Assembly (NCBI RefSeq): GCF_020991275.1
Contig: NZ_JAJLQY010000016.1
Location: 62,001-126,000 of the forward strand
Origin: Actinocorallia sp. API 0066
Lineage (GTDB): Bacteria; Actinomycetota; Actinomycetes; Streptosporangiales; Streptosporangiaceae
DNA length: 64,000 bases
Direction of reading: 5' to 3'
The notes below the pieces were generated by a model that was given only the letters and a program-made list of their open reading frames with translations, was not told the DNA's origin and did not search any database. The translations under genes and the position numbers were made by a program. The first letter of the stretch is position 1; each line of letters opens with the position of its first letter. Shown piece after piece: positions 1 to 8,284 of this stretch.

Positions 1-2379
1 GCCTACGCGGTGGACGGCGACACGGGCACCCGCTGGTCGTCGCAGGCCAGTGACCCGCAGTGGCTCCAGGTGGACCTGGGCGCCCAGTCCGACATCTCCA
101 GGGTCGCCCTGAACTGGGAGGCCGCCTACGGCAAGGACTACAAGATCCAGGTGTCGGACGACGCCAGCGCCTGGACCGACCTGAAGACCGTCACCAACGG
201 CGACGGCGGCACCGACGACTGGGCCGTGGACGGCACCGGACGCTATGTCCGCGTCCACGGCACCGCCCGGGGCACCGGGTGGGGCTACTCCCTGTGGGAG
301 TTCCAGGTGTTCGGTGAGGAGCCGGACGGGCCGCAGCAGCCCTGCGGCACCGAGAACGTCGCGGAAGGCAAGACGGCGACGGCGTCCTCGCAGGAGGGCG
401 GCTTCGCCCCGCAGAACGCCTTCGACGGGAACACCGGCACCCGCTGGTCGTCGCAGGCGAGCGACCCGCAGTGGGTCAGGGTCGACCTCGACGAGGTGAA
501 GGACATCTGCCGGGTCTCGCTGAACTGGGAGGCCGCCTACGGCAAGGACTTCAAGATCCAGGCGTCGAACGACGGGAACACGTGGACCGACCTGAAGACC
601 GTCACCGGGGGGACCGGCGGCCAGGCGTCCTACGACGTGTCCGGCCAGGGCCGGTACCTGCGCGTGCACGGGACGGCGCGCGGCACCGGATACGGATACT
701 CCCTGTGGGAGGTCACGGTGAACACCGGGAGCGGTGACGTCGAGGGCGGGGGCGACCTCGGCCCGAACGTCATCGTGGTGGACCCGGCGACGCCGAACCT
801 GCAGGGTGTGTTCGACGACGTCTTCGAGGATCAGGAGGACGCCCAGTTCGGCCAGGGCCGCTACCAGTTCCTCCTCAAGCCCGGGACCTACAACAACATC
901 AACGCCCAGATCGGGTTCTACACCTCGATCTCCGGGCTCGGCCTGAACCCGGGCGACACCACCATCAACGGCGACATCACCGTGGACGCGGGCTGGTTCG
1001 GTGGCAACGCCACCCAGAACTTCTGGCGCTCCGCGGAGAACATCCGGGTGAACCCGTCGAACGGGACGAACCGGTGGGCAGTGTCGCAGGCGGCGCCTTT
1101 CCGGCGGATGCACATCAACGGCGGCTTGAACTTGGCCCCGTCCGGCTTCGGCTGGGCGTCCGGCGGTTACATCGCCGACAGCAAGGTGGACGGCGTCGTC
1201 GCGCCGTACTCGCAGCAGCAGTGGTACACCCGCGACAGCACCATCGGCGGGTGGCTGAACGGCGTCTGGAACATGGTGTTCTCCGGAGTGGTGGGCGCTC
1301 CGGGTAACAGCTTCCCCGAGCCGCCTTACACCACGTTGGAGAACACCCCGATCTCCCGGGAGAAGCCGTTCCTGTACCTGGACGGCGACGACTACCGGGT
1401 GTTCGTGCCGAGCAAGCGCGAGAACGCCCGCGGCGTCTCGTGGCCGAACACCCCGGGCAGCTCGCTGCCGCTGGAGGACTTCTACGTGGTGAAGCCGGGC
1501 GCGACGGCCCAGACCATCAACGCCGCGCTCGCCGACGGGCTGAACCTGCTGTTCACCCCCGGCATCTACCACGTGGACCAGACGATCAACGTCAACCGCC
1601 CGAACACGGTCGTGCTGGGCCTCGGCCTCGCCACGATCATCCCGGACAACGGGGTGACCGCCATGAAGGTGGCGGACGTCGACGGCGTCCGGCTCGCCGG
1701 GTTCCTCATCGACGCGGGCACCACCAACTCCACGACCCTGCTGGAGCTGGGCCCGGCGAACGCCTCCGCCGACCACGCGGCCAACCCGACGACCGTCCAG
1801 GACGTGTTCGTCAGGATCGGCGGCGAGCACGCGGGCAAGGCGACGACGAGCGTCGTGGTGAACAGCGACGACGTGGTCATCGACCACACCTGGGTGTGGC
1901 GCGCCGACCACGGCGAGGGCGTCGGCTGGGAGACCAACCGTGCGGACTACGGCGTGATCGTCAACGGCGACGACGTCCTGGCGACGGGCCTGTTCGTCGA
2001 GCACTTCAACAAGTACGACACGGTCTGGAACGGCGAGCGCGGAAGGACGATCTTCTACCAGAACGAGAAGGCGTACGACGCGCCGAACCAGGCGGCCATC
2101 CAGAACGGGGACATCAACGGGTACGCGGCCTACAAGGTCGCCGACCACGTGGACGTCCACGAGGCGTGGGGTCTGGGCAGTTACTGCTACTACAACGTCG
2201 ATCCGACCATCAGGCAGCGGCACGGGTTCCAGACGCCCGTGAAGCCCGGCATCAAGTTCCACCACGTGATCGTGGTGTCGCTGAGCGGCAACGGTCAGTA
2301 CGACCACGTCATCAACGACACCGGCGCGCCGACGTCGGGCACCTCGACGGTTCCGTCGCAGGTGGTCTCGTTCCCGTGA
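1..2379 (+). CDS. Discoidin (F5/8 type C) plus right-handed beta-helix protein, 5' end missing
   Basis: The reading frame is open from base 1, so the N-terminus, including any signal peptide, lies outside the window. Two tandem F5/8 type C (discoidin) modules are visible, near residues 1-100 and 113-240. Both contain TRWSSQASDPQW, LNWEAAYGKD and a GYSLWE ending, so they arose by internal duplication. They normally bind carbohydrate. The remaining 550 residues are rich in Asn, Gly and Val and carry pectate-lyase-like coils (FTPGIYHVDQTINVNRPNTV), as in secreted beta-helix glycosidases or lyases. The protein is probably extracellular and acts on plant or fungal polysaccharide, which fits the sugar importer that follows. 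The substrate cannot be read from the sequence. Confidence 0.8.
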   Translation, partial: AYAVDGDTGTRWSSQASDPQWLQVDLGAQSDISRVALNWEAAYGKDYKIQVSDDASAWTDLKTVTNGDGGTDDWAVDGTGRYVRVHGTARGTGWGYSLWEFQVFGEEPDGPQQPCGTENVAEGKTATASSQEGGFAPQNAFDGNTGTRWSSQASDPQWVRVDLDEVKDICRVSLNWEAAYGKDFKIQASNDGNTWTDLKTVTGGTGGQASYDVSGQGRYLRVHGTARGTGYGYSLWEVTVNTGSGDVEGGGDLGPNVIVVDPATPNLQGVFDDVFEDQEDAQFGQGRYQFLLKPGTYNNINAQIGFYTSISGLGLNPGDTTINGDITVDAGWFGGNATQNFWRSAENIRVNPSNGTNRWAVSQAAPFRRMHINGGLNLAPSGFGWASGGYIADSKVDGVVAPYSQQQWYTRDSTIGGWLNGVWNMVFSGVVGAPGNSFPEPPYTTLENTPISREKPFLYLDGDDYRVFVPSKRENARGVSWPNTPGSSLPLEDFYVVKPGATAQTINAALADGLNLLFTPGIYHVDQTINVNRPNTVVLGLGLATIIPDNGVTAMKVADVDGVRLAGFLIDAGTTNSTTLLELGPANASADHAANPTTVQDVFVRIGGEHAGKATTSVVVNSDDVVIDHTWVWRADHGEGVGWETNRADYGVIVNGDDVLATGLFVEHFNKYDTVWNGERGRTIFYQNEKAYDAPNQAAIQNGDINGYAAYKVADHVDVHEAWGLGSYCYYNVDPTIRQRHGFQTPVKPGIKFHHVIVVSLSGNGQYDHVINDTGAPTSGTSTVPSQVVSFP

Positions 2380-2432
2380 CGGCCTGATCACCTCCGTTCC
2401 GGAGCGCCCTGAGCGGCCGGAACACCCCGAAG

Positions 2433-2466
2433 CGGACCACCGCCTCCTCCCCGAGGCGGTGGTCCG
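2433..2466 (+). terminator. Hairpin terminator after the discoidin gene
   Basis: A perfect 14-bp inverted repeat (CGGACCACCGCCTC paired with GAGGCGGTGGTCCG) around a 6-base loop starts 54 bases after the stop. There is no long T-run, as is usual for actinobacterial terminators. Confidence 0.75.
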
Positions 2467-2697
2467 TCGTGCGTTCTCCCAGGTAACGCCGGAGTTTCCC
2501 GATTGTTATCCGAGACAACAAATTCATGGGCGGCGCCGGTTGTCCCACGCCCCGGTGTCGATTAAGTTGCAGCAAACAACATTCAAACCAGGCCGAACGC
2601 CCGCGACCCGGGCGAAAGATCTGGCTCAGCGCTGAACCCACCCCGTATCCCCGGCCCGGCCCTCACCGGAGCCTTCCCCCGAAAGGACCCACGCACC
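2467..2697 (+). promoter_or_regulatory. Promoter region of the sugar ABC operon with candidate operator
   Basis: This AT-enriched gap precedes the binding-protein gene. TTGTT-N9-AACAA (2503-2521) is an inverted repeat, and a second stretch at about 2565-2580 (GTTGCAGCAAAC) also has TTG...CAA symmetry. They could be sites for the ROK repressor at 5940. No clear -10/-35 pair was identified. A GAAAGGA ribosome site lies shortly before the ATG at 2698. Confidence 0.4.
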
Positions 2698-3789
2698 ATG
2701 CGCAAGGGGATCCTCACGCTCACGGCCACCCTGGCCCTGTTCGGCAGCACCGTCGCCGCCTGCGGCAGCGAGGACGGCGGCGACACCACGGCGCCCAAGG
2801 AGGCGGGCAAGATCGGCGTGATCCTGCCGGACAGCAAGTCCTCCGCCCGCTGGGAGACCGCGGACCGCAAGTACCTCAAGGAGGCGTTCGACGCCGCCGG
2901 CATCCAGTCCGACATCCAGAACGCCCAGGGCGACAAGTCCGCGTTCCAGACGATCGCCGACCAGATGATCACCAACGGCGCGACCGTGCTGCTGATCGTC
3001 AACCTCGACAGCGGCACCGGCAAGGCCGTCATCGAGAAGGCCAAGTCGCAGGGCGTCGCGGTCATCGACTACGACAGGCTCACCCTCGGCGGCGGCGCCG
3101 AGTACTACGTCTCCTTCGACAACGGCGCGGTGGGCAAGCTCCAGGGCGAGGGCCTGGTCAAGTGCCTCACCGACCAGAAGGCCGACAAGCCGATCGTCGC
3201 GCGCCTCAACGGCTCGCCGACCGACAACAACGCCACCCTGTTCGCCCAGGGCTACAACGGCGTCCTCCAGCCGAAGTTCGACTCCGGCGAGTACGTCGCG
3301 GGTCCCGACCAGTCCGTGCCCGACTGGGACAACACCAAGGCCGGCACCATCTTCGAGCAGATGCTCACCAGCGAGCCGAAGATCGCCGGCGTGCTGGCCG
3401 CCAACGACGGCCTCGGCAACGCCGCCATCGCCGTCCTGAAGAAGCAGAAGCTGAACGGCCAGGTCCCGGTGACCGGCCAGGACGCCACCGTCCAGGGCCT
3501 GCAGAACATCCTCGCGGGCGACCAGTGCATGACGGTCTACAAGGCCATCAAGAAGGAGGCCGACGCGGCCGCCGCGCTCGCGATCTCCCTCGCCAAGGGC
3601 GAGAAGGGCCAGACCAACGGCACCGTCAAGGACACCGAGACCGGCGCCGACGTCCCGTCGGTGCTGCTCGAGCCGCAGGCCATCTTCAAGGACAACGTCA
3701 AGGACGTCGTCGCGGACGGCTTCGTGACCAAGGACGAGCTCTGCACCGGTGACTTCGCGGCGAAGTGCACCGAGGCGGGCATCCAGTAG
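2698..3789 (+). CDS. xylF: Sugar ABC transporter substrate-binding lipoprotein (xylose type)
   Basis: A 363-residue periplasmic-binding-protein-fold lipoprotein that should capture a sugar, probably xylose or a related pentose, outside the membrane. The first 22 residues form a lipoprotein signal with lipobox VAAC (lipidated Cys22). The mature part follows the XylF/RbsB pattern: KIGVILPDSKSSARWE at the start, SGTGKAVIEKAKSQGVAVIDYDR in the middle and VLAANDGLGNAAI in the second lobe. The neighbouring single ATPase, permease and ROK regulator are the usual XylFGH partners. The exact sugar is inferred from family resemblance only. Confidence 0.85.
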   Translation: MRKGILTLTATLALFGSTVAACGSEDGGDTTAPKEAGKIGVILPDSKSSARWETADRKYLKEAFDAAGIQSDIQNAQGDKSAFQTIADQMITNGATVLLIVNLDSGTGKAVIEKAKSQGVAVIDYDRLTLGGGAEYYVSFDNGAVGKLQGEGLVKCLTDQKADKPIVARLNGSPTDNNATLFAQGYNGVLQPKFDSGEYVAGPDQSVPDWDNTKAGTIFEQMLTSEPKIAGVLAANDGLGNAAIAVLKKQKLNGQVPVTGQDATVQGLQNILAGDQCMTVYKAIKKEADAAAALAISLAKGEKGQTNGTVKDTETGADVPSVLLEPQAIFKDNVKDVVADGFVTKDELCTGDFAAKCTEAGIQ

Positions 3790-3806
3790 CCGTTCCCGCC
3801 CACCCC

Positions 3807-3840
3807 GCCCCGGCCGTCCCCCGCGCGGGACGGCCGGGGC
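3807..3840 (+). terminator. Intra-operon hairpin between binding protein and ATPase
   Basis: A perfect 14-bp stem (GCCCCGGCCGTCCC with GGGACGGCCGGGGC) with a 6-base loop lies 17 bases after the binding-protein stop and 20 bases before the ATPase ATG. It may protect the upstream mRNA 3' end or end some transcripts, giving more binding protein than membrane components. It is a common arrangement in sugar ABC operons. Confidence 0.6.
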
Positions 3841-3860
3841 CCATGTGAGGAGACACCCCC

Positions 3861-4661
3861 ATGACCGCGTCTGAGAACCAGGTCCCCGGCCCGGTGATCG
3901 AACTGCGAGGGATCGACAAGAGCTTCGGTCCCGTCCAGGTCCTGCACGGCGTGGACTTCGAGGCCCACGTCGGCGAGGTGACCGCCCTCGTCGGCGACAA
4001 CGGCGCCGGCAAGTCCACCCTGGTCAAGTGCATCGGCGGCATCCACCCGATCGACGCCGGCGACTACCTGTTCGAGGGCAGGCCGGTGCACGTCGGCGGC
4101 CCCCGGGACGCGGCGGATCTGGGCGTCGAGATCGTCTACCAGGACCTCGCCCTCGCCGACAACCTGGACATCGTCCAGAACATGTTCCTCGGCCGGGAGA
4201 AGAAGAGCGGCATCGTCCTCGACGAGTACACGATGGAGGAGCTCGCCGCCGAGACGCTCGCGGGCCTGTCCGTCCGGACCGTCAAGTCGGTGCGCCAGCA
4301 GGTGTCGAGCCTGTCCGGCGGGCAGCGGCAGACCGTCGCCATCGCCAAGGCCGTGCTGTGGAACAGCAAGGTCGTCATCCTCGACGAGCCGACCGCCGCG
4401 CTCGGCGTCGCGCAGACCCAGCAGGTGCTGGAACTGGTCCGCCGCCTCGCCGACAAGGGCCTGGCCGTCGTGCTCATCTCGCACAACATGAACGACGTCT
4501 TCGCGGTGTCCGACCGGATCGCCGCGCTCTACCTCGGGCGGATGGCCGCCCAGGTCAAGACCCGCGACGTGACCCACGCGCAGGTCGTCGAGCTGATCAC
4601 CGCGGGCCGCAGCGGAGACCTCGGCCTTCAGCAAGCGAACGGGAACGGAGCCAAGGCATGA
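3861..4661 (+). CDS. Sugar ABC transporter ATP-binding protein (single NBD)
   Basis: A 266-residue ATPase that powers sugar import. Walker A is GDNGAGKST, the signature is SLSGGQRQT, Walker B is VVILDEPTAAL and the switch His is in LISHN. Unlike E. coli XylG or RbsA (about 500 residues, two fused NBDs) it has one NBD and must act as a homodimer, as in many actinobacterial XylFGH-like systems. Its stop overlaps the permease start (ATGA at 4658-4661), implying translational coupling. Confidence 0.88.
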   Translation: MTASENQVPGPVIELRGIDKSFGPVQVLHGVDFEAHVGEVTALVGDNGAGKSTLVKCIGGIHPIDAGDYLFEGRPVHVGGPRDAADLGVEIVYQDLALADNLDIVQNMFLGREKKSGIVLDEYTMEELAAETLAGLSVRTVKSVRQQVSSLSGGQRQTVAIAKAVLWNSKVVILDEPTAALGVAQTQQVLELVRRLADKGLAVVLISHNMNDVFAVSDRIAALYLGRMAAQVKTRDVTHAQVVELITAGRSGDLGLQQANGNGAKA

Positions 4662-5905
4662 GCGCCGTCATCACCAAGCGGCCTGCCGAGGAGGGCACCG
4701 AGTCACCGGTGCGCGAGATGGTCGGCGGCTACCTCGCCCGGGTCAGGGGCGGCGACATGGGCGCGCTGCCCGCCGTCTCCGCGCTCGTCGCGCTGTGCCT
4801 GTTCTTCTGGGTCGCGCAGCCCGTCTTCATGAGCACGAGCAACCTCGCGAACCTGTTCACCCAGGGCGCGGCGGGCATCGTCATCGCGATGGGCCTTGTT
4901 TTTGTCCTGCTGCTCGGCGAGATCGACCTGTCGGCGGGCTTCACCAGCGGCGTCTGCGCCGCGATCCTCGCCGTCACCCTCACCCAGCAGGGCTGGCCCT
5001 GGTACGCGGCGGTCGGCGCCGCGCTCCTCACCGGCGCGCTCATCGGGACGCTGCTCGGCACGATCGTCGTCAAGATCGGGATCCCGTCGTTCGTCGTGAC
5101 GCTCGCGGCGTTCCTCGCCCTCCAGGGCGTGGCGCTGAAGATCATGGACAACGGCACCAACGTCTCGGTCAACGACAAGACCATCGTCGCGATCGCCAAC
5201 GACAACGTGCCGATCACCCTGGGCTGGGTGATCTTTGTGGTGGGCATCCTCGGCTTCGCCGCCGTCCAGTTCAAGCAGTTCTCCACCCGCCGCAGGCGCG
5301 GCCTCACCGGGCAGAGCCTCGCCGGGCTCGTCGTGAAGATCGCCGCGCTCGCCGCGGTCTGCGGCTTCGTCGTCTACGTGCTCAGCATGGAGCGCAGCCG
5401 GAACCCCGCGTTCGCGTCGCTCAAGGGCATGCCGATCGTGGTGCCGCTCATCCTCGTGCTGCTCGTCGTGTTCACGTTCGTGCTCAACCGGACGTCCTTC
5501 GGCCGGCACATCTACGCGGTCGGCGGCAACCAGGAGGCGGCCCGCCGCGCGGGCATCAACGTCGACCGGATCAAGATCACCGCGTTCGTGCTGTGCTCGG
5601 CGATGGCCGCGATCGGCGGCATCATCGCGGCGTCCCGCGCCAACTCCGTCGACCCGAACACCGGCGGCAGCGACGTGCTGCTCAAGGCCGTCGGCGCGGC
5701 GGTCATCGGCGGCACGAGCCTCTTCGGCGGCCGCGGCCGGATGCTGGACGCGATCCTCGGTGGCCTCGTCATCGCGGTCATCGACAACGGCATGGGCCTC
5801 ATGGGGTACAGCGCGGGCACGAAGTTCATCGTGACAGGATTGGTGCTGCTGCTGGCGGCGGGCGTCGACGCCCTGTCCAGACGGCGCTCACTGACCACAC
5901 GGTGA
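4658..5905 (+). CDS. xylH: Sugar ABC transporter permease (XylH type)
   Basis: A 415-residue polytopic membrane protein of the BPD_transp_2 family. The ATG at 4658 overlaps the ATPase stop, which fixes the start. Many hydrophobic helices are visible, with family motifs GEIDLSAGFTSGVCA in the N-terminal half and AVGGNQEAARRAGINV, the cytoplasmic loop that contacts the ATPase, in the C-terminal half. It forms the import channel with the two preceding gene products. Confidence 0.88.
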   Translation: MSAVITKRPAEEGTESPVREMVGGYLARVRGGDMGALPAVSALVALCLFFWVAQPVFMSTSNLANLFTQGAAGIVIAMGLVFVLLLGEIDLSAGFTSGVCAAILAVTLTQQGWPWYAAVGAALLTGALIGTLLGTIVVKIGIPSFVVTLAAFLALQGVALKIMDNGTNVSVNDKTIVAIANDNVPITLGWVIFVVGILGFAAVQFKQFSTRRRRGLTGQSLAGLVVKIAALAAVCGFVVYVLSMERSRNPAFASLKGMPIVVPLILVLLVVFTFVLNRTSFGRHIYAVGGNQEAARRAGINVDRIKITAFVLCSAMAAIGGIIAASRANSVDPNTGGSDVLLKAVGAAVIGGTSLFGGRGRMLDAILGGLVIAVIDNGMGLMGYSAGTKFIVTGLVLLLAAGVDALSRRRSLTTR

Positions 5906-5939
5906 CCTGCCCCCTTCCCTTCCCGTAAGGACCACCCCC

Positions 5940-7151
5940 ATGAGAGCCGCGCCCTCACCCGAGGAGATCCGTCGGCACAATCTGGGGACGCTGCTCCGGC
6001 ACGTCCACCTGTCCGGCCCCGCCTCGCGGGCGGCGCTGGCCGAGCGGATGGGCCTCAACCGCAGCACCATCATGGCGCTGACCTCGGACCTCACCGCCGC
6101 CGGGCTGGTGACCGAGGAACTGCCGAAGACGACCCGCAAGGCCGGACGGCCCTCCCTCGTCGTCCGGCCCGAGTCCGACCGGGTGTTCGTGCTCGCGCTC
6201 GACCTCGGCGCGGACCGGCTCGTCGTCGCGCGGGTCGGGCTCGGCGGCACGGTCCTCGACCGCGCCGACGTGGCCCGGCCCCGCGACTCCTTCGACGCCG
6301 ACGAGATCATCTCCGCGCTCGCCGCGACCGGGCGCCGTCTGGTGCGGCAGGCCGGGGCGGACGCGGTGTGCGTCGGCGTCGGCGTCGCGTTCTCCGGGAT
6401 CGTGCGGCAGGAGGACGGTGTGGTGCGGCACGGGCCGAACATCGGCTGGGTCGACGTGCCGCTCGGCGCGGAACTGACCCGGCGGATGGCTTTGGGCCTG
6501 CGGGTCTCGGTCGGGAACGACGCGAACCTGGCGGCGCTCGCGGAACGTGCCAGGGGCGCGGGCTCCGGCCTCGACGACATCATCTACCTGCACGGCGACG
6601 TCGGGATCGGCGGCGGCGTCATCGTCGGCGGGCGGCTGCTCGGCGGCGAGGGCGGCTACGGCGGGGAGGTAGGGCACATGGTCGTCAACCCCGGGGGGCG
6701 GCCGTGCGGGTGCGGGTCGCGGGGCTGCCTCGAATCCGAGGCGGGGGAGCTGGCGCTCATCGCGCTCGCCGGCCGGGCCGGGCAGGGCGAGACGGGGCGG
6801 CGCGCGGTGGAGATCATCGTGGACGCCGCCGACCGGGGCGACGCGACCGCGCGCGACGCCTTGCACCAGGTCGGAGACTGGCTCGGGTACGGCGTCGCCA
6901 ACCTCATCAACATCTTCAACCCGTCGATGGTGATCTTCGGCGGGGTGATGCGCGAGATCTACATGGGCTCGGCCGCCCAGGTCCGCAGCCGCCTGGCGGT
7001 GGACGGGCTGACCGCCGCACGCGAGGGCGTCCGCCTGCGCACCTCCGCGCTGGGCGAGGAGGCGACGCTGATGGGAGCCGCCGAACTCGCCTTCAGCGAC
7101 GTCCTCACCGACCCCCTCGAAACCCTCGCCCGGGTCCGCGCCACCGATTAG
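5940..7151 (+). CDS. ROK-family transcriptional repressor
   Basis: A 403-residue regulator with an N-terminal winged helix (about residues 10-75, SRAALAERMGLNRSTIMALTSDL) and a ROK sugar-kinase-like domain. The Zn site CGCGSRGCLE and the sugar-binding GHMVVNPGG region are present. It starts 34 bases after the permease stop with an AAGGA ribosome site at 5926-5930. Family knowledge and position suggest it represses the xylFGH-like operon and is released by the imported sugar or its phosphate. Confidence 0.85.
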   Translation: MRAAPSPEEIRRHNLGTLLRHVHLSGPASRAALAERMGLNRSTIMALTSDLTAAGLVTEELPKTTRKAGRPSLVVRPESDRVFVLALDLGADRLVVARVGLGGTVLDRADVARPRDSFDADEIISALAATGRRLVRQAGADAVCVGVGVAFSGIVRQEDGVVRHGPNIGWVDVPLGAELTRRMALGLRVSVGNDANLAALAERARGAGSGLDDIIYLHGDVGIGGGVIVGGRLLGGEGGYGGEVGHMVVNPGGRPCGCGSRGCLESEAGELALIALAGRAGQGETGRRAVEIIVDAADRGDATARDALHQVGDWLGYGVANLINIFNPSMVIFGGVMREIYMGSAAQVRSRLAVDGLTAAREGVRLRTSALGEEATLMGAAELAFSDVLTDPLETLARVRATD

Positions 7152-7210
7152 GGGCGGTCGGCACGGCCCCGGGCGAGCCTTAATCCAAGCCTTGTACGCG
7201 GGTTCACGGC

Positions 7211-8005
7211 TTAGTCGAAGACGTCGGGGTTCTCGCGGATGGTCTGGTCGGCGATCGGCTGGTAGTTGATCCAGGCGACGAGGTCGTTGCCGATCTGGCC
7301 CTGGGTGAGGACCGCGTTCTCGTGCTCGATCGGCACCGGCGTCCCGGCCGCCTCGGCGAGTAGCTGCACCTGGCTCGACCGCTCCATCGTGACGAACCAC
7401 CAGGCGGCGGCGTCCACGGAGTCGCCGACGGTCAGGAGGCCGTGGTTGCGGAGGATGACGGCCTTCGTGTCCCCGAGGGCGGCGGCGATCCGCTTGCCCT
7501 CCTCCAGGTCGGTGACGACGCCGGTGTAGTCGTCGAACAGGCCGTGGTCCTGGTAGAAGGCGCACGCGTCCTGCGTGATGGGCTCCAGCTTGCGGCCCAG
7601 CGCGGACAGCGCCCGTCCGTGGACGGAGTGGCTGTGCGCCGCCGCCACCACGTCCGGCCTGGCCTGGTGCACCTGCGAGTGGATCGCGAACGCCGCCTCG
7701 TTGACCGGGTACCGTCCCTCGACCACCTGCCCCTGGTGGTTGACGAGGATCAGGTCGCTCACCCTGATGTGCTTGAACGACATACCGAACGGATTCACCC
7801 AGAAGTGGTCGGTGCGCTCGGGGTCGCGCGCCGTGATGTGTCCGGCGACCCCCTCCTCGAACCCGAACCGGCCGAACGTCCGCAGCGCGACCGCGAGCCG
7901 CTCCTTGCGGTGCCGCCGCTCCTCCTCGACCGTCGTGAAACTCGGCGGCAGCCGGAAGATCAGATCCCCCGCCAGCTTGTCCAAGAACTCCTCTTCCAGC
8001 CCCAT
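7211..8005 (-). CDS. Class II aldolase/adducin-family protein
   Basis: 264 residues with a single class II aldolase/adducin domain. Metal-binding histidines are visible in AAHSHSVHGRAL (HxH) and RNHGLLTVG, with an acidic residue in FGFEEGVAGHIT. Bacterial relatives include L-fuculose-phosphate and ribulose-5-phosphate aldolases/epimerases, but family members this broad are often uncharacterised. Convergent with the ROK gene. No partner enzyme lies beside it, so the substrate is open. Confidence 0.78.
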   Translation of the reverse strand: MGLEEEFLDKLAGDLIFRLPPSFTTVEEERRHRKERLAVALRTFGRFGFEEGVAGHITARDPERTDHFWVNPFGMSFKHIRVSDLILVNHQGQVVEGRYPVNEAAFAIHSQVHQARPDVVAAAHSHSVHGRALSALGRKLEPITQDACAFYQDHGLFDDYTGVVTDLEEGKRIAAALGDTKAVILRNHGLLTVGDSVDAAAWWFVTMERSSQVQLLAEAAGTPVPIEHENAVLTQGQIGNDLVAWINYQPIADQTIRENPDVFD

Positions 8006-8284
8006 CCCGACCTCCTCGTCCGCAGGAACATGAGCACCCGAATTCTCCCCCCGCCTTCACCGCCCGACAAGGCCCCGTGAGGCGGAACCCGAAACCCGTT
8101 CTGGTTTCCCTGGGTCACCCATCGGCGCGCGGCTTTGTCGTGTTCGCCGATCACGGCTCGGGCCACGGGAGGGGCTGGCACTTTCTTGGGCCGCGCCTCG
8201 TCGGGTGAGGGGTGTCTGGCTTGTGGGGGATTGTGGGGGTGGGGGAGTGGCGGGTTGGGTGGGCGGCGACGGAGGTGGGTGGGT

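Noticed and set aside
5955-8060. Very long minus-strand open frame across the ROK and aldolase genes
   Set aside because: It is a frame shadow: low-complexity Arg/Gly/Ala/Pro translation opposite a well-supported ROK gene and out of frame with the aldolase.
8135-8284. Upstream extension of the unknown 8285 gene
   Set aside because: G-run rich with no ribosome site; GTG 8285 has GGAGG at proper distance.
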